Part shown: piece by piece, positions 1 through 8,672 of the stretch
Position numbering within the stretch: position 1 is the stretch's first letter
Layout: each line of letters starts with the position of its first letter
Origin: an uncultured Eggerthellaceae bacterium
Lineage (GTDB): Bacteria > Actinomycetota > Coriobacteriia > Coriobacteriales > Eggerthellaceae
Direction: 5' to 3'
Assembly (NCBI GenBank): GCA_937892845.1
Contig: CALBGP010000023.1
Location: forward strand, 1-36,670
DNA: 36,670 bases
Program-made: the position numbers and the translations under genes
The notes under the pieces: generated by a model
The model's input: only the letters and a program-made list of their open reading frames with translations
Told to the model about the DNA's origin: nothing
The model's database searches: none

Positions 1-2
1 GC

Positions 3-55
3 ATATCCATACTCGGTTGAATAATTGAGCAGACACACATTTTGTCCGCTAACCC
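3..55. repeat. Left arm of a 53-bp perfect terminal inverted repeat
   Basis: Bases 3-55 are the exact reverse complement of 36618-36670; identity stops one base further inward (T versus C). The repeat is AT-rich against its surroundings. It holds an imperfect dyad at 28-50 (AGCAGACA, seven-base spacer, TGTCCGCT). It may be the end of an insertion sequence or other dispersed repeat at which the assembled piece stops, or one arm of an invertible segment. No transposase or recombinase lies next to it in the window. Confidence 0.9.
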
Positions 56-86
56 TCGAATTCAACAAAGCCGCGTGAAATGAATC

Positions 87-107
87 GGCGCGGCACAAGG
101 CCGCGCC
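87..107 (-). terminator. Hairpin downstream of the 170-2167 gene
   Basis: GGCGCGGC (87-94) pairs perfectly with GCCGCGCC (100-107) across a five-base loop, about 60 bases after the stop of the minus-strand gene. The sequence that follows on the minus strand is only moderately T-rich, so it may be an intrinsic terminator or simply an mRNA-end stabilising stem. Confidence 0.45.
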
Positions 108-169
108 GCCGACCACAGGGAACCGGCAAGCAGAGCATCGATTCCCCGAGATGAATGGCCGAATCAAGA

Positions 170-2167
170 TCATGCAACGCGGAACGAGGACAGCGTAGCT
201 ATGATTTCCGCAGTTTCGCGTTTCGTATCCCCGTTTTCAGACGGACTGCCCCAGAATGAGATGAGGTCGCCGTACTCGAAGCCGAACTGCACATGGGGCG
301 TTCCCCTCAGGCCCTCAACCGTGCCTGTCCACGACACGGGAAGCACCGCATACATGGGCTGCGCATCCTCGACGGGCTGATAGTCAACGTCTTCATCCAT
401 GAACAGGGAGCCCGTACACACGACCTTGGCAACCATGAATTCACCTAGGCCGGAATAGTCCGTCGCCTGGATCGGTTCAGGGACGAATGAGGCGGACGCA
501 ACGGGGGCGATGTCGCACCTGCTCATAAACCTGCCCAGACCACCGGGGTTTCTAGGCAGATGGCTGAATACGATGCGCGCACCGTCGGCGTTCTCAAGCA
601 CGACCATTTCCATGCCTTGATCCACGCTCTCCTCAACCACCGTCCATCCCTCGGGATATGCGAATGTGAACGCCGGGAATGTGATGGCGTTCACGTCCTG
701 CCACTTGGTGGTGTAAGTCTGATTGAGCTCCACCACCCGCGAGGTCTCGGCAGATGCGTCATCGCCACCCAACGTGCCGCCGCCTCCGCCGCCGACCCCT
801 TCGCCTCCTGCAGCCTTTTCGGGCAGGTGTATGTCGAAGAGCGTGATGGCGTCATCGGTGTCGAAAAGGTTGATGCTGCCCTCCATCTCGTTTTTCTTCC
901 CGTCGAAGATGTTGAACGGCAGATGGGCGTACAGGTCAAGCTTCAGCGGCACCTTCGATTCCGCATCGAACGTGCCCTTCGCGCCAAGCTGGGTGCCAGG
1001 TATCTGGAAAACCCCGGCCTCATCGTCAGGCGATGCTTCAACAAACTCGACCTTGGTAGCGAATTCGGTCTCCACGGCCACGGACCCGCGAATGCCGCAG
1101 ATATCGTAGAGCAGGCTTGTCATCGCCACTTCGACATCGGCCTCACCCTTGGCGGAAAGCGCAGGGCCGTTCGGTTTGATCTCGATGCCGGGAGACTGGG
1201 ACTCGTCCGTGTGGATGCCGGTAAAGCCGTCCTCGCTGGTGTACTTGTAGCCGAAGGTCTTATCCACCACGAGACCTGCGCGGAGCAGGTCGGCGGAAGC
1301 CCCACCGGAACCCGAGAACGTTCCTGAGAGCTCATTTCTGAACACCAAGGGGAAACCGCCGACATTCACCGTGAAGGGCTTGAGGTTCTTGGTGAAGAAC
1401 TCGATTTCATCCTCTCCGTCCTTTGTGGCCTCGATCTCCGCCTCCTTGGACCAGTCGACCTCCACCTTGCCGTAGATATGGTCCTCGAAGAGCATGGCCA
1501 CCTTGCCCTGGTCTATGCGCAGCTTGAGATCGACCTCGTTGCCGGCCTGGACTTTATACCACTTCCCGTCATGGTCGATGATATTGTCCAGCTCCTCGCC
1601 GGCCCAGGCGGGGGCCACCATGACGGTCTCGCCCGTCTTGGCGTCGCGCGTCTCGTACTGGCCGGCTTCGGTCATGGACACGGTGTAGTGGACGTCGCAG
1701 GATTCGATGGCGTCGGTGAGCGCAGCCTGGGTGGTGGGGATGCGGAAGCCGCCCTCCACGGGTTCGGCCGCGCCCGCGGTGCGCAGCAGGCCGTAGGGGG
1801 TGGCCTCTGTCACGCCAACGGCCAGGACGCTGCCCTCGGGCAGGGCGTCGGCGGAGCTCACCGTGACGGACCCGTCGTCGACGGCCAGGATCTCGAAGGC
1901 GGGGTCGGATTCGTCGTAGATGACCACGTTGTCCTTGAGCACCACCGTGTCCGCCGACGAGGCGGACGGGCCCGCGGGCACACTGAGCGCCGCCCAGACC
2001 GCGACGGCGACGACCGCCGCCAGTGCGAGCCCGGCCAGGGCGATCAGCAGGGGCCTCCTGCGCCGGGGCCCCTTTCCGGACGGTCCGGAGGGCGCCGGCT
2101 GCGTGGAGGGGCCGGCTGCGGGTGCGCCGCCTGCGGAGGTGCCGTTGTTCGAAGTGTCGTTTGACAT
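170..2167 (-). CDS. Membrane-anchored extracytoplasmic protein of unknown function
   Basis: 665 residues from an ATG at 2167, chosen because GAAAGGAA lies seven bases upstream; an in-frame start further out has no such site. Order: a short cytoplasmic head rich in Gly, Ala, Pro and Ser; a basic RRRR stop; one transmembrane segment at about residues 39-62; then a long acidic outer part. The outer part has beta-rich stretches, a low-complexity Gly linker (around residues 455-475) and a C-terminal module that begins FAYPEGW, a pattern common in exported proteins with a PsbP-like or similar sandwich fold. There are no catalytic motifs I recognise. It is monocistronic, with a terminator-like hairpin behind it. 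A surface or substrate-binding role is inference; the family is unknown to me. Confidence 0.8.
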   Translation of the reverse strand: MSNDTSNNGTSAGGAPAAGPSTQPAPSGPSGKGPRRRRPLLIALAGLALAAVVAVAVWAALSVPAGPSASSADTVVLKDNVVIYDESDPAFEILAVDDGSVTVSSADALPEGSVLAVGVTEATPYGLLRTAGAAEPVEGGFRIPTTQAALTDAIESCDVHYTVSMTEAGQYETRDAKTGETVMVAPAWAGEELDNIIDHDGKWYKVQAGNEVDLKLRIDQGKVAMLFEDHIYGKVEVDWSKEAEIEATKDGEDEIEFFTKNLKPFTVNVGGFPLVFRNELSGTFSGSGGASADLLRAGLVVDKTFGYKYTSEDGFTGIHTDESQSPGIEIKPNGPALSAKGEADVEVAMTSLLYDICGIRGSVAVETEFATKVEFVEASPDDEAGVFQIPGTQLGAKGTFDAESKVPLKLDLYAHLPFNIFDGKKNEMEGSINLFDTDDAITLFDIHLPEKAAGGEGVGGGGGGTLGGDDASAETSRVVELNQTYTTKWQDVNAITFPAFTFAYPEGWTVVEESVDQGMEMVVLENADGARIVFSHLPRNPGGLGRFMSRCDIAPVASASFVPEPIQATDYSGLGEFMVAKVVCTGSLFMDEDVDYQPVEDAQPMYAVLPVSWTGTVEGLRGTPHVQFGFEYGDLISFWGSPSENGDTKRETAEIIATLSSFRVA

Positions 2168-2324
2168 GCGCTGATTCCTTTCAAGTCGGATTCGCACATG
2201 CTAGCACTTTCGGACGCAATCCCCGAGAAATCAAGCAGACAGGCAGGCATGCAAGCAGGATTTTTCAGCCGGCAAGCAGCCTCGATAAAACCCTGCTCCG
2301 CTTGATGATTCCAACTATCTAATT

Positions 2325-2356
2325 TGAGAATAAAAATCATCCTTATTTGAGGATAA
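2325..2356 (+). promoter_or_regulatory. Candidate metal-regulator operator upstream of the DUF364 gene
   Basis: TGAGAATA at 2325-2332 matches one half of the perfect palindrome at 7241-7258 in front of the ABC importer. It is followed by an imperfect dyad, TTATTTGAGGATAA, at 2343-2356. A TATAAT-like box lies at 2373-2378. The shared half-site suggests one regulator, Fur- or DtxR-like, for both units. This is inference from sequence similarity only. Confidence 0.4.
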
Positions 2357-2460
2357 ATGCAGCGGAGCGACCTATAATGGAGCAGATGCACCCCAGGCGC
2401 ATGGGCAGGAACGCGCCTTCGCATCCACCCGGCAGCACATACCCTGAAACGGAGGCCTTC

Positions 2461-3321
2461 ATGGCATGTCCCGCAAGCATCCGCACCGCTGAAAACGCAG
2501 GCGACCGCACCATATCGCTGCCCGAGACCCACGGGCGCAACACACCCTGGAAGTTCTACAACCATCTGATCGGCAAGATGCCCGATGACATATATGTACG
2601 CGACTATTGCCTTGGCACGCACTGGAGCTACATGGAAGCCGACTGCGGCATGGGCGTGAGCTTCACCTGCAAAGGCGGCGGAAAGCGCACGCATAACTTC
2701 GACCTGCGCGGGCTGCGCCTGAAGGATGTGGCGGAGCTGTCGAAATCCTGGAATTTCGAAGAAGCTAGCCTTGGCGTGGCGGCCCTCAACGCCTGGTACG
2801 CACGACCCGAACTGCTGGACCCGCTGGGCGCGAACTACGACAAGCCAGTCGAGATGCCCGATGGCACCATACGCAAGATCGACGCGTTCGAGATGTACCG
2901 CCCGCGCATCAGCGCGCACGAAGGCGCACGCGTCACGGTGATCGGCCACTTCCCCAATGTGCAGCGAATCAGCGAATACGCCCAGCTCACGGTACTGGAG
3001 CGCAACTGCACCAGTGCGCTGGACACACCTGATCCCGCGTGCGAATACGTGCTGCCCGGCTCCGATTACACGTTCATCACCGGCGTAACCATCATCAACA
3101 AGACCGCGCCGCGCTTGCTGGAACTCACCAAGAACGGCACCACCGTATTCGTGGGCCCGTCCGTGGTCATGTCTCCGTTTTTGTTCGACTGGGACGTTGA
3201 AATGCTGGCCGGCAGCGTCGTGGCCGACCCCGAGAAGGTGCGTTTCGCCGTGAAGGCGGGCTCAGGCAAGCTGTTCGGCGAAGCCCTGCAGATGTGCACG
3301 GTCATGCGCCCCGCAAACTAG
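2461..3321 (+). CDS. DUF4213/DUF364 protein, putative heavy-metal-related
   Basis: 286 residues from ATG 2461, preceded by GGAGG at five bases; longer in-frame starts upstream run through the promoter region and are rejected. The N-terminal part (about 30-115) fits DUF4213 and the C-terminal part (about 150-280) fits DUF364, with the characteristic run EYVLPGSDYTFITGV, then INKTAPRLLEL and VFVGPSVVMSPFLFDWDV. The first solved structure of this family combined an enolase-N-like and a Rossmann-like domain and was proposed to act in metal chelation. The gene lies next to a FecCD-type importer and shares a putative operator half-site with it, which supports a role in handling the same metal. The biochemical reaction is unknown. 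Confidence 0.8.
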   Translation: MACPASIRTAENAGDRTISLPETHGRNTPWKFYNHLIGKMPDDIYVRDYCLGTHWSYMEADCGMGVSFTCKGGGKRTHNFDLRGLRLKDVAELSKSWNFEEASLGVAALNAWYARPELLDPLGANYDKPVEMPDGTIRKIDAFEMYRPRISAHEGARVTVIGHFPNVQRISEYAQLTVLERNCTSALDTPDPACEYVLPGSDYTFITGVTIINKTAPRLLELTKNGTTVFVGPSVVMSPFLFDWDVEMLAGSVVADPEKVRFAVKAGSGKLFGEALQMCTVMRPAN

Positions 3322-3341
3322 ACCGGAGCCCCGGCGTCCCA

Positions 3342-3374
3342 GTTCTGCAACCGCCCCGAACGCGGCTGCAGAAC
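3342..3374 (+). terminator. Probable terminator of the DUF364 gene
   Basis: GTTCTGCA (3342-3349) pairs with TGCAGAAC (3367-3374), and an inner CCGC/GCGG stem lengthens it. The T-rich tract TATTTCTCTTGTTTT follows some bases later. It starts 20 bases after the stop codon. A strong stem but an imperfectly placed T run, so it may be a composite terminator. Confidence 0.55.
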
Positions 3375-3461
3375 TTCGTCATGCATATTTCTCTTGTTTT
3401 ATGCACTGTGCTGGATACATCATCAACGGCCTGCAGCTCGTCGGGACGCTTCGCCCATTGC

Positions 3462-3646
3462 GTGGCCAGATACGAACGAAATGTACGACTCCAAGCGCCA
3501 ATTTCGCCCTGAAACGTACGCAACGGCCGCACTACGCAGACAAACCGAACAATGTCGCACTTGCGACCTGGGGTTTTGTGAGATGCTGTCATCATGCATG
3601 CAAACCATGGCCATTTACACGATGCATTTCGTCCGTATCTGGCCAC
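3462..3646. repeat. Inverted-repeat element in the 3322-3678 gap
   Basis: The arm starting TGGCCAGATACG at 3463 is repeated in reverse complement ending at 3645. The arms are 24 bases with two mismatches and are separated by about 135 bases. The gap 3322-3678 has no convincing gene; short ORFs exist in several frames but none has an SD or a recognisable protein. The shape suits a small non-autonomous mobile element (MITE-like) or a dispersed intergenic repeat. No second copy was found in this window. Confidence 0.5.
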
Positions 3647-3678
3647 CAGGCCCGAAAATCTTCCCGTAAGGAGCCGCC

Positions 3679-3975
3679 TTGCTGCCACCATGGACCATTG
3701 CCGCCCGCTACCTGAAGTACCGTTCCACCTGGGACGATCTATGCGACCAGTGCGGACGGTGCTGCTTTATGCGCGAAGTTGACGAAGACGGAGATGTAGT
3801 CATAGACTACGCTGAACCGTGCGAATTCCTGGATACGGCAACACGCCGCTGCACCGTATATGAGCAACGCTTCCAAGCCTGCGACCGATGCAATCGCGTC
3901 ACACTGCGCCATGCCCTGTTTGCCCGGCATCTGCCCGACGGATGCGCCTATGCGCGCATGTTTCGCGAGCAATGA
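3679..3975 (+). CDS. Small YkgJ-like cysteine-cluster protein
   Basis: 98 residues, starting at TTG 3679 with AAGGAG five bases upstream. The core motif CDQCGRCC (Cys22, 25, 28, 29) and further Cys at 48, 58, 68, 71 and 89 match the YkgJ/UPF0153 family of putative Zn- or Fe-S-binding proteins (pattern CxxCGxCC, then PCxFL and CxVYExRPxxC). Here RFQAC stands for the usual RPxxC. The family's biochemical role is not established. It lies 18 bases before the next gene, so the two are probably co-transcribed. Context in a metal-uptake region fits a metal-binding role. Confidence 0.8.
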   Translation: MLPPWTIAARYLKYRSTWDDLCDQCGRCCFMREVDEDGDVVIDYAEPCEFLDTATRRCTVYEQRFQACDRCNRVTLRHALFARHLPDGCAYARMFREQ

Positions 3976-3993
3976 AGCGACTGAAGGAAAAAC

Positions 3994-4452
3994 ATGAACC
4001 CTTATCTCGTAATCGACGAAACCAATCGTACGCTCAAAACCAACCTCATCATCGGCGCCGTCATAGGCGCCGTCCTTGCGGGCCTTATCGCATTTTTGCT
4101 GCTCAGCCCCACGGTAGATGGCGGCTACTTCAATTACGCCCTCGCCAACGGAGCGACGGAACTTGAAGCCGGGGCCGCCATCGCGGCCTTCCTGGCTGTT
4201 GCCTGCCCTCTGCTTTTCCTCTACGGATTCTTTCTGCCGCTGGGCTACAAGTTCTTCAAGGATCTGCGCACGCGCATTTTGGAGGGATGGCTTGTAAGCT
4301 GCCTGCTCCTTATGATCATCGAGGTGTTCTTCATCACCGCGGTTCTCTTTCTGGGAAGCATCGCGGGCCTCGGATATTTCATCTACCTGCTCATCAAGCT
4401 CGCGCGGGCGAAACACATGCTGAAAAACGACCGCAGCGCCATTGACGCGTGA
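3994..4452 (+). CDS. Small integral membrane protein of unknown function
   Basis: 152 residues from ATG 3994, with AAGGAAAA just upstream. Three hydrophobic stretches are visible: about 17-39, 60-86 (with a break) and 99-135. The N terminus is short and hydrophilic and the C terminus is basic. I recognise no family. It probably shares a transcript with the upstream Cys-cluster gene, and ends convergent to the methyltransferase gene 48 bases away, where a weak TCGTCG/CGACGA stem is the only terminator candidate. Confidence 0.75.
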   Translation: MNPYLVIDETNRTLKTNLIIGAVIGAVLAGLIAFLLLSPTVDGGYFNYALANGATELEAGAAIAAFLAVACPLLFLYGFFLPLGYKFFKDLRTRILEGWLVSCLLLMIIEVFFITAVLFLGSIAGLGYFIYLLIKLARAKHMLKNDRSAIDA

Positions 4453-4500
4453 TCTCGTCGCCGACCGGCCCCCGAGGATATCGACGACGAACCATCCCCA

Positions 4501-5184
4501 TTACCGGGCGGAGCCTTCGGGGCTCGCCAGCTTTTCGAACATGAACCAACGGCCCTCTTCCTCGTTGGCGATCACGGTGCATTTCGCACCCAGGCGCCCG
4601 AACAGCGCCACGTAATCCTCGGTGGGCAGCGCCTTGGACTTGCTCATGTCGAACATCTGCGGACCCTCGCCTCCGTTGCGCTCGCGGATTTTCGCCATCT
4701 GGGCGCCTATCTGCTTGCGCAGCGCGGTCGAACCCATGCCGCCGCCCACGTAGGCCACGCCGCCGGGCGCAAGCAGGCCATACAGATTCGCAAACGCTGT
4801 CTCCTGGTCATCCCAGAACGGCATGCTGCCGCGTGAGACAATCAGATCGAATGGCCCGTCAGCGCGTTCGGCCAGGTCAGGAGCGCATACATCGCTGCAG
4901 CATACGGACAGGCTTTCGGGCGCGCACGCTTCGCCCGAAAGCCCGGACTCAACACGGGCACGGGCCATTTCCAGCGCTTCGGCATTCTCGTCGAGCAGCG
5001 TGAGGTGGTCGAAGCGCCCCTCGCGCAGCACAGCGATGGCCAAATGCCCGCCACCGCATCCCACGTCCAGCACGCGGCCCGTTCGCTTGCCGGTGCGCTC
5101 GGCGATCGCTCGGGCAATCACGGGATAGATGGGCGCGAACAGGCGCTCGGCTATGGCATCGTATTCTTCGGCATTATGAGGCAT
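4501..5184 (-). CDS. Class I SAM-dependent methyltransferase
   Basis: 227 residues from ATG 5184 (GAAAGGA upstream). Motif I, LDVGCGGG, is at 39-46 and the acidic residue that binds the ribose is in LLDENAEALEMA. A later DLIVSRGSMPFW and a GGVAYVGGG strand-turn match the usual class I order. It is the last gene of the unit permease-ATPase-methyltransferase (57 bases after the ATPase stop). Substrate is not predictable from sequence. Methyltransferases of this type recur beside FecCD-type importers in anaerobes, which points to metal, corrinoid or metallophore chemistry, but that is inference. Confidence 0.82.
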   Translation of the reverse strand: MPHNAEEYDAIAERLFAPIYPVIARAIAERTGKRTGRVLDVGCGGGHLAIAVLREGRFDHLTLLDENAEALEMARARVESGLSGEACAPESLSVCCSDVCAPDLAERADGPFDLIVSRGSMPFWDDQETAFANLYGLLAPGGVAYVGGGMGSTALRKQIGAQMAKIRERNGGEGPQMFDMSKSKALPTEDYVALFGRLGAKCTVIANEEEGRWFMFEKLASPEGSAR

Positions 5185-5241
5185 GGCGAATCCTTTCGAA
5201 GCGGAGGGATGGAGAGATCGAAACGGGCGGGGTCGGCAAGG

Positions 5242-6027
5242 CTACAGCGGCACGCAGACGGTTGTGTCGACTCCGTTGCGAAGCCCGACATCGATCACGT
5301 CGAGCGGCGTACGGTAGATATCCTCGAGCCGCTCGCGCGTCATCACGTCACGCGGCGCCCCGGTTGCAACCATGCGACCATCCTGCATGACGAACACGCG
5401 GTCGGCGCAGAAGAACGCATGATGCGGGTCGTGCGTCACCATGAGCACGCTCACGCCGGACTTCGTCAGCTCGCGCATGCGCGAGAGCACGATCTGCTGG
5501 TTGCCGAAGTCAAGGCTTGCGGTGGGCTCGTCCATGATGATGAGGTCGGGCTGCTGGGCCAGGCAACGGGCGATCAGGATGAGCTGGCGCTGACCGCCGG
5601 AAAGCTTGGTGTACGTGCGCGGCGCCAGATCCTCTATACCCAGCAGGCACATGGCCTCCCAGGCTATCTCGCGGTCCCGCTGATTGACGCGCGAGAATCG
5701 GTCCAGATAGGGGCTGCGGCCCATAAGCACCACATCGCCCACCGTGAAAGGAAACGGGGGCGTGTGCGCCTGGGGCAGGTAGGCGAAGATCCTCGCGCGC
5801 TCCTGCTCGCTCATGGAAACCACCGTGCGGCCCTGCATGCGAACATCGCCTGCGAAGGGCTTCTCCAGGCACAGGACGTTCTTCAGCAGCGTGGTCTTGC
5901 CGCAGCCGTTCGCCCCGATGATGCAGGCGAATTCGCCCGCCTCCATGGAAAGCGACACGCCGTGCACGATCTCCTTGCGGCCGTATCCGCAATGCAGGTC
6001 ATGGACGGATAGCAGATGCTCGGTCAT
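5242..6027 (-). CDS. FecE/BtuD-type ABC importer ATPase
   Basis: 261 residues from ATG 6027, two bases after the permease stop; an in-frame extension into the permease gene is rejected as overlap. All ABC motifs are present in order: Walker A GANGCGKTT (38-46), Q-loop YLPQAH, signature LSGGQRQ, Walker B LIIMDEPTASLD and H-loop MVTHDPHH. The sequence type is that of importers for siderophores, haem, cobalamin and, in the MolBCA branch, molybdate or tungstate. It powers the permease encoded just upstream. Translational coupling with the permease is likely given the spacing. Confidence 0.93.
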   Translation of the reverse strand: MTEHLLSVHDLHCGYGRKEIVHGVSLSMEAGEFACIIGANGCGKTTLLKNVLCLEKPFAGDVRMQGRTVVSMSEQERARIFAYLPQAHTPPFPFTVGDVVLMGRSPYLDRFSRVNQRDREIAWEAMCLLGIEDLAPRTYTKLSGGQRQLILIARCLAQQPDLIIMDEPTASLDFGNQQIVLSRMRELTKSGVSVLMVTHDPHHAFFCADRVFVMQDGRMVATGAPRDVMTRERLEDIYRTPLDVIDVGLRNGVDTTVCVPL

Positions 6028-6029
6028 CC

Positions 6030-7199
6030 TCACCACCCCTTGATGTTGTGACGGAAGATGAAGATGAAGAACGGCACGCCGATGATGGCGGTCAGGATGC
6101 CGATGGGAATCTCGGTCGAGGCCATCAGGCGGCACAGGTCATCGACTACGAGCAGGTATCCCGCGCCGATGAACATGGACGTAGGGAGCAGCACCTTGTA
6201 GTTGGGTCCCACGATGGAACGCGCAAGATGCGGGATGACCAGACCGACCCAGCCAACGATGCCGGCAACAGCCACTGCGCAAGCCACGATCAATGTGGAG
6301 GCGAAGATGACGATCAACCGCACGCGAGCCGTGTTCACGCCCAAGCTGCGCGCCTCCTCCTCGCCGAAGGAAAGCACGTTGAGCTTCCACCGTTCAAGCA
6401 TGAGCAGCGCGAATCCCGCAAGCATGGGGAGCACGATCATGGCCAAGTCCACCTGGTCTATTCGAGAGAAGCTTCCCATCAGCCAGAACGTGATGGCCGG
6501 CAGCTTGTCGTTGGCATCCGCCATGAACTTGACCAGCGAGGTGAACGACTGGAACAACGTGGTCACCAGCATGCCGCCAAGCACAAGGCCCAGCAGCGCA
6601 TCGTATTTGTTCACCATCTTGTTCATCCATACCGCCCCGCCGACGGCAACCATGGCCCCTATGAAGGCGAAGAGCTGCACCATCAAATTCGACATGTCGA
6701 ACAGCAGCGCCAGGCACGCGCCGAAGCTGGCGCCGGCGGATGCGCCCAGGATGTCGGGAGACACGAGGGGATTTTTGAACATGCCCTGGTAGCTGGCGCC
6801 GGCAACGGCAAGCGCCGCGCCCACCAGCATGACAACCAGGATGCGCGGCAGGCGGATATTCATGAGGGCCGTGGCCATCTGCTGGTTCACTTCGACATAT
6901 GGGATGGCAATGCCGAAATTACCGGCGAAATCCGCGAACGCATTGTTCGCGAGGGCTCCCAGCGTTGAAACCAATTCAACGGGCGAAATGGGGTAACGAC
7001 CCAACGCGAATGAGAGCACCACAATGCTCAGAAGCGCCACACCGATGGCGATTTTGATCCATGGTTTGACTTTTCGGTCAAGCGATTCGGCTGTTGCCTC
7101 GGGACCGTCGCAAGTCCCTGGAGCGCCAACCCGAGAGGCATCGCCGGCGGCTTCCATTTGCGAGCGCGGCGGTCTCTTCCAAAAAACCCTTCCCCCCAT
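6030..7199 (-). CDS. FecCD/BtuC-family ABC permease
   Basis: 389 residues from ATG 7199, chosen for AAGGGG just upstream; GTG 7217 and ATG 7157 are alternatives. After a hydrophilic head of about 45 residues come nine to ten membrane segments of the FecCD type. Recognisable family stretches are LRLPRILVVMLVGAALAVAG, YQGMFKNPLVSPDILG, GWVGLVIPHLAR and the late EIPIGILTAIIGVPFFIFI. It forms the channel for the ATPase that follows and receives cargo from the divergent lipoprotein at 7412. The long polar N terminus is unusual for the family and could be partly untranslated. Confidence 0.92.
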   Translation of the reverse strand: MGGRVFWKRPPRSQMEAAGDASRVGAPGTCDGPEATAESLDRKVKPWIKIAIGVALLSIVVLSFALGRYPISPVELVSTLGALANNAFADFAGNFGIAIPYVEVNQQMATALMNIRLPRILVVMLVGAALAVAGASYQGMFKNPLVSPDILGASAGASFGACLALLFDMSNLMVQLFAFIGAMVAVGGAVWMNKMVNKYDALLGLVLGGMLVTTLFQSFTSLVKFMADANDKLPAITFWLMGSFSRIDQVDLAMIVLPMLAGFALLMLERWKLNVLSFGEEEARSLGVNTARVRLIVIFASTLIVACAVAVAGIVGWVGLVIPHLARSIVGPNYKVLLPTSMFIGAGYLLVVDDLCRLMASTEIPIGILTAIIGVPFFIFIFRHNIKGW

Positions 7200-7240
7200 A
7201 AATCCCCTTGCGTTCACGGTTCACGATGCTATTATTCGTT

Positions 7241-7258
7241 TATTCTCATATGAGAATA
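7241..7258. promoter_or_regulatory. Perfect 18-bp palindrome in the divergent ABC promoter region
   Basis: TATTCTCATATGAGAATA is a perfect dyad located between the divergent permease (minus) and binding-protein (plus) starts, the place expected for an operator that controls both. AT-rich TATTCGT stretches flank it. It resembles metalloregulator boxes (Fur-like TGAGAAT half-sites). One half-site recurs at 2325-2332. Regulator identity is inference. Confidence 0.65.
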
Positions 7259-7411
7259 TTCGTAAACGAGGGATATTATACGTCAACGGATTCCCCGCGC
7301 AAGCAACCTTTCGCTACGGGTCCGAAGCGACAGGGGCAAACTGCCCAGCGCCGCAGAACCCAGGCCCCGCCGAACTTGCACACGCGGGAACAAGGAGGAA
7401 AGGGATTGGAG

Positions 7412-8569
7412 ATGTTCAACAAGAAACGCAGTTTCGCCGCCGTTCTTGCAACGGCCGGCCTGGCAATGGCGCTTGCGCTGTTCGCCGGGTGCTCCGGCGG
7501 AGACAAGCCCGCCACCAGCCTGCCCGAAAATCAGGGTGACGCGCAAACCGAGACCGTGGACCCCATGGCCGATCGCACCATCACCGATGACGCAGGCCGC
7601 CAGGTCACCATCCCCGGCGTCGGCGCACTGGAGAAAATCTATTACACCGGCGCTCCCGGCCAGATCTTCTGCTTCACCCTGGCGCCCGAACTGGCCGCCG
7701 GCACCACCACGGAGTTCTCCGAAGCTGAACTGGCCTTCCTTCCCGAAGGCACGGGCAACCTCCCGTACCTGGGCACGCTTTCCGGAGGCAAGGAGCTCAA
7801 CCCTGAAGCCATCATGGCCGAAGGCGTGCAGGTAATCTTCTCCGTCACCATCAGCAAGCCCAGCGAATACGACATCACCTCCGCCGACGACCTGCAGAAC
7901 ATGACCGGCATCCCCGTCGTGGTTCTCGACGGTTCGCTTGACGCCACCCCAGCAGCCTATCGCACCCTCGGCACCCTGCTGGGCAAAGAGGCTGAAGCCG
8001 AGAAGCTGGCATCCTACTGCGAAACCGCCATCGCGAACGTCAAGCGCGCCGTTGCCACCGTTCCCGAAGACCAGCGCATCCGCCTTTACTACGCGGAAGG
8101 CTCCGAAGGCCTGCAGACCGAACCCAAGGGATCCACGCATTCCATGGCATTCGACTTGGCCGGCGCCGACAATGTGGCCCAGGACGTCGAAGCCCAGAAG
8201 GGCAAGGGCATGAGCCCTGTTTCCCTGGAACAGGTGCTTGCCTGGAACCCGCAGGTCATCATCGCATGGGACGACCAGGTGCGCGGCGGTGCCGATGAGA
8301 TCATCCGCACCGATTCCAACTGGTCCACCATCGACGCCGTCAAGGATGGCAAGGTGTACACGATGCCTAACGTGCCGTTCTCCTGGTGCGACCGTCCGCC
8401 TGCGGTCAACCGCATCCTGGGAATCCAGTGGATTGCCAACACGCTGTATCCCGAGGCCTACAACATCGACATGGTTGAAACCACCAAGGAGTTCTACAGC
8501 ATGTTCTACCATGCCGAATTGACCGATGAGCAAGCCCGCGAGATTCTGGGAAACAGCTACGCCGGCTAA
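7412..8569 (+). CDS. Lipoprotein substrate-binding protein of the FecCD-type importer
   Basis: 385 residues from ATG 7412, following AAGGAGGAAAGGGA; TTG 7406 is a near-equivalent start. The signal peptide KKRSFAAVLATAGLAMALAL ends in the lipobox LFAGC (Cys27). The mature protein is a TroA/BtuF-class periplasmic-binding fold: RTITDDAGRQVTIP at the start of lobe 1, then NPEAIMAEGVQVIF, a long helix, then SLEQVLAWNPQVIIAWDD and DAVKDGKVYTMPN in lobe 2. It delivers cargo to the divergent permease. The gene that follows encodes a MoeA-like protein, so molybdate or tungstate is the most economical cargo, as for MolB. Iron complexes or corrinoids remain possible. Confidence 0.9.
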   Translation: MFNKKRSFAAVLATAGLAMALALFAGCSGGDKPATSLPENQGDAQTETVDPMADRTITDDAGRQVTIPGVGALEKIYYTGAPGQIFCFTLAPELAAGTTTEFSEAELAFLPEGTGNLPYLGTLSGGKELNPEAIMAEGVQVIFSVTISKPSEYDITSADDLQNMTGIPVVVLDGSLDATPAAYRTLGTLLGKEAEAEKLASYCETAIANVKRAVATVPEDQRIRLYYAEGSEGLQTEPKGSTHSMAFDLAGADNVAQDVEAQKGKGMSPVSLEQVLAWNPQVIIAWDDQVRGGADEIIRTDSNWSTIDAVKDGKVYTMPNVPFSWCDRPPAVNRILGIQWIANTLYPEAYNIDMVETTKEFYSMFYHAELTDEQAREILGNSYAG

Positions 8570-8672
8570 CCGGACTCCACTTGAACACCACGCCGGCCCA
8601 CCTAGGTTGACAGGCAATGCCCGCGTCACTGAGCCATCACATCGTAGCGGCACCTCCTCGCCGCCGGCACGC

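Noticed and set aside
4501..5184. Methyltransferase as part of a restriction-modification system
   Set aside because: There are no DNA-methylase motifs (DPPY, or a PC motif) and no restriction partner; the class I small-molecule type and the ABC context fit better.
7208..7411. N-terminal extension of the binding protein into the divergent promoter region
   Set aside because: The stretch covers the palindromic operator, lacks a ribosome site, and would place a long charged segment before the lipoprotein signal.
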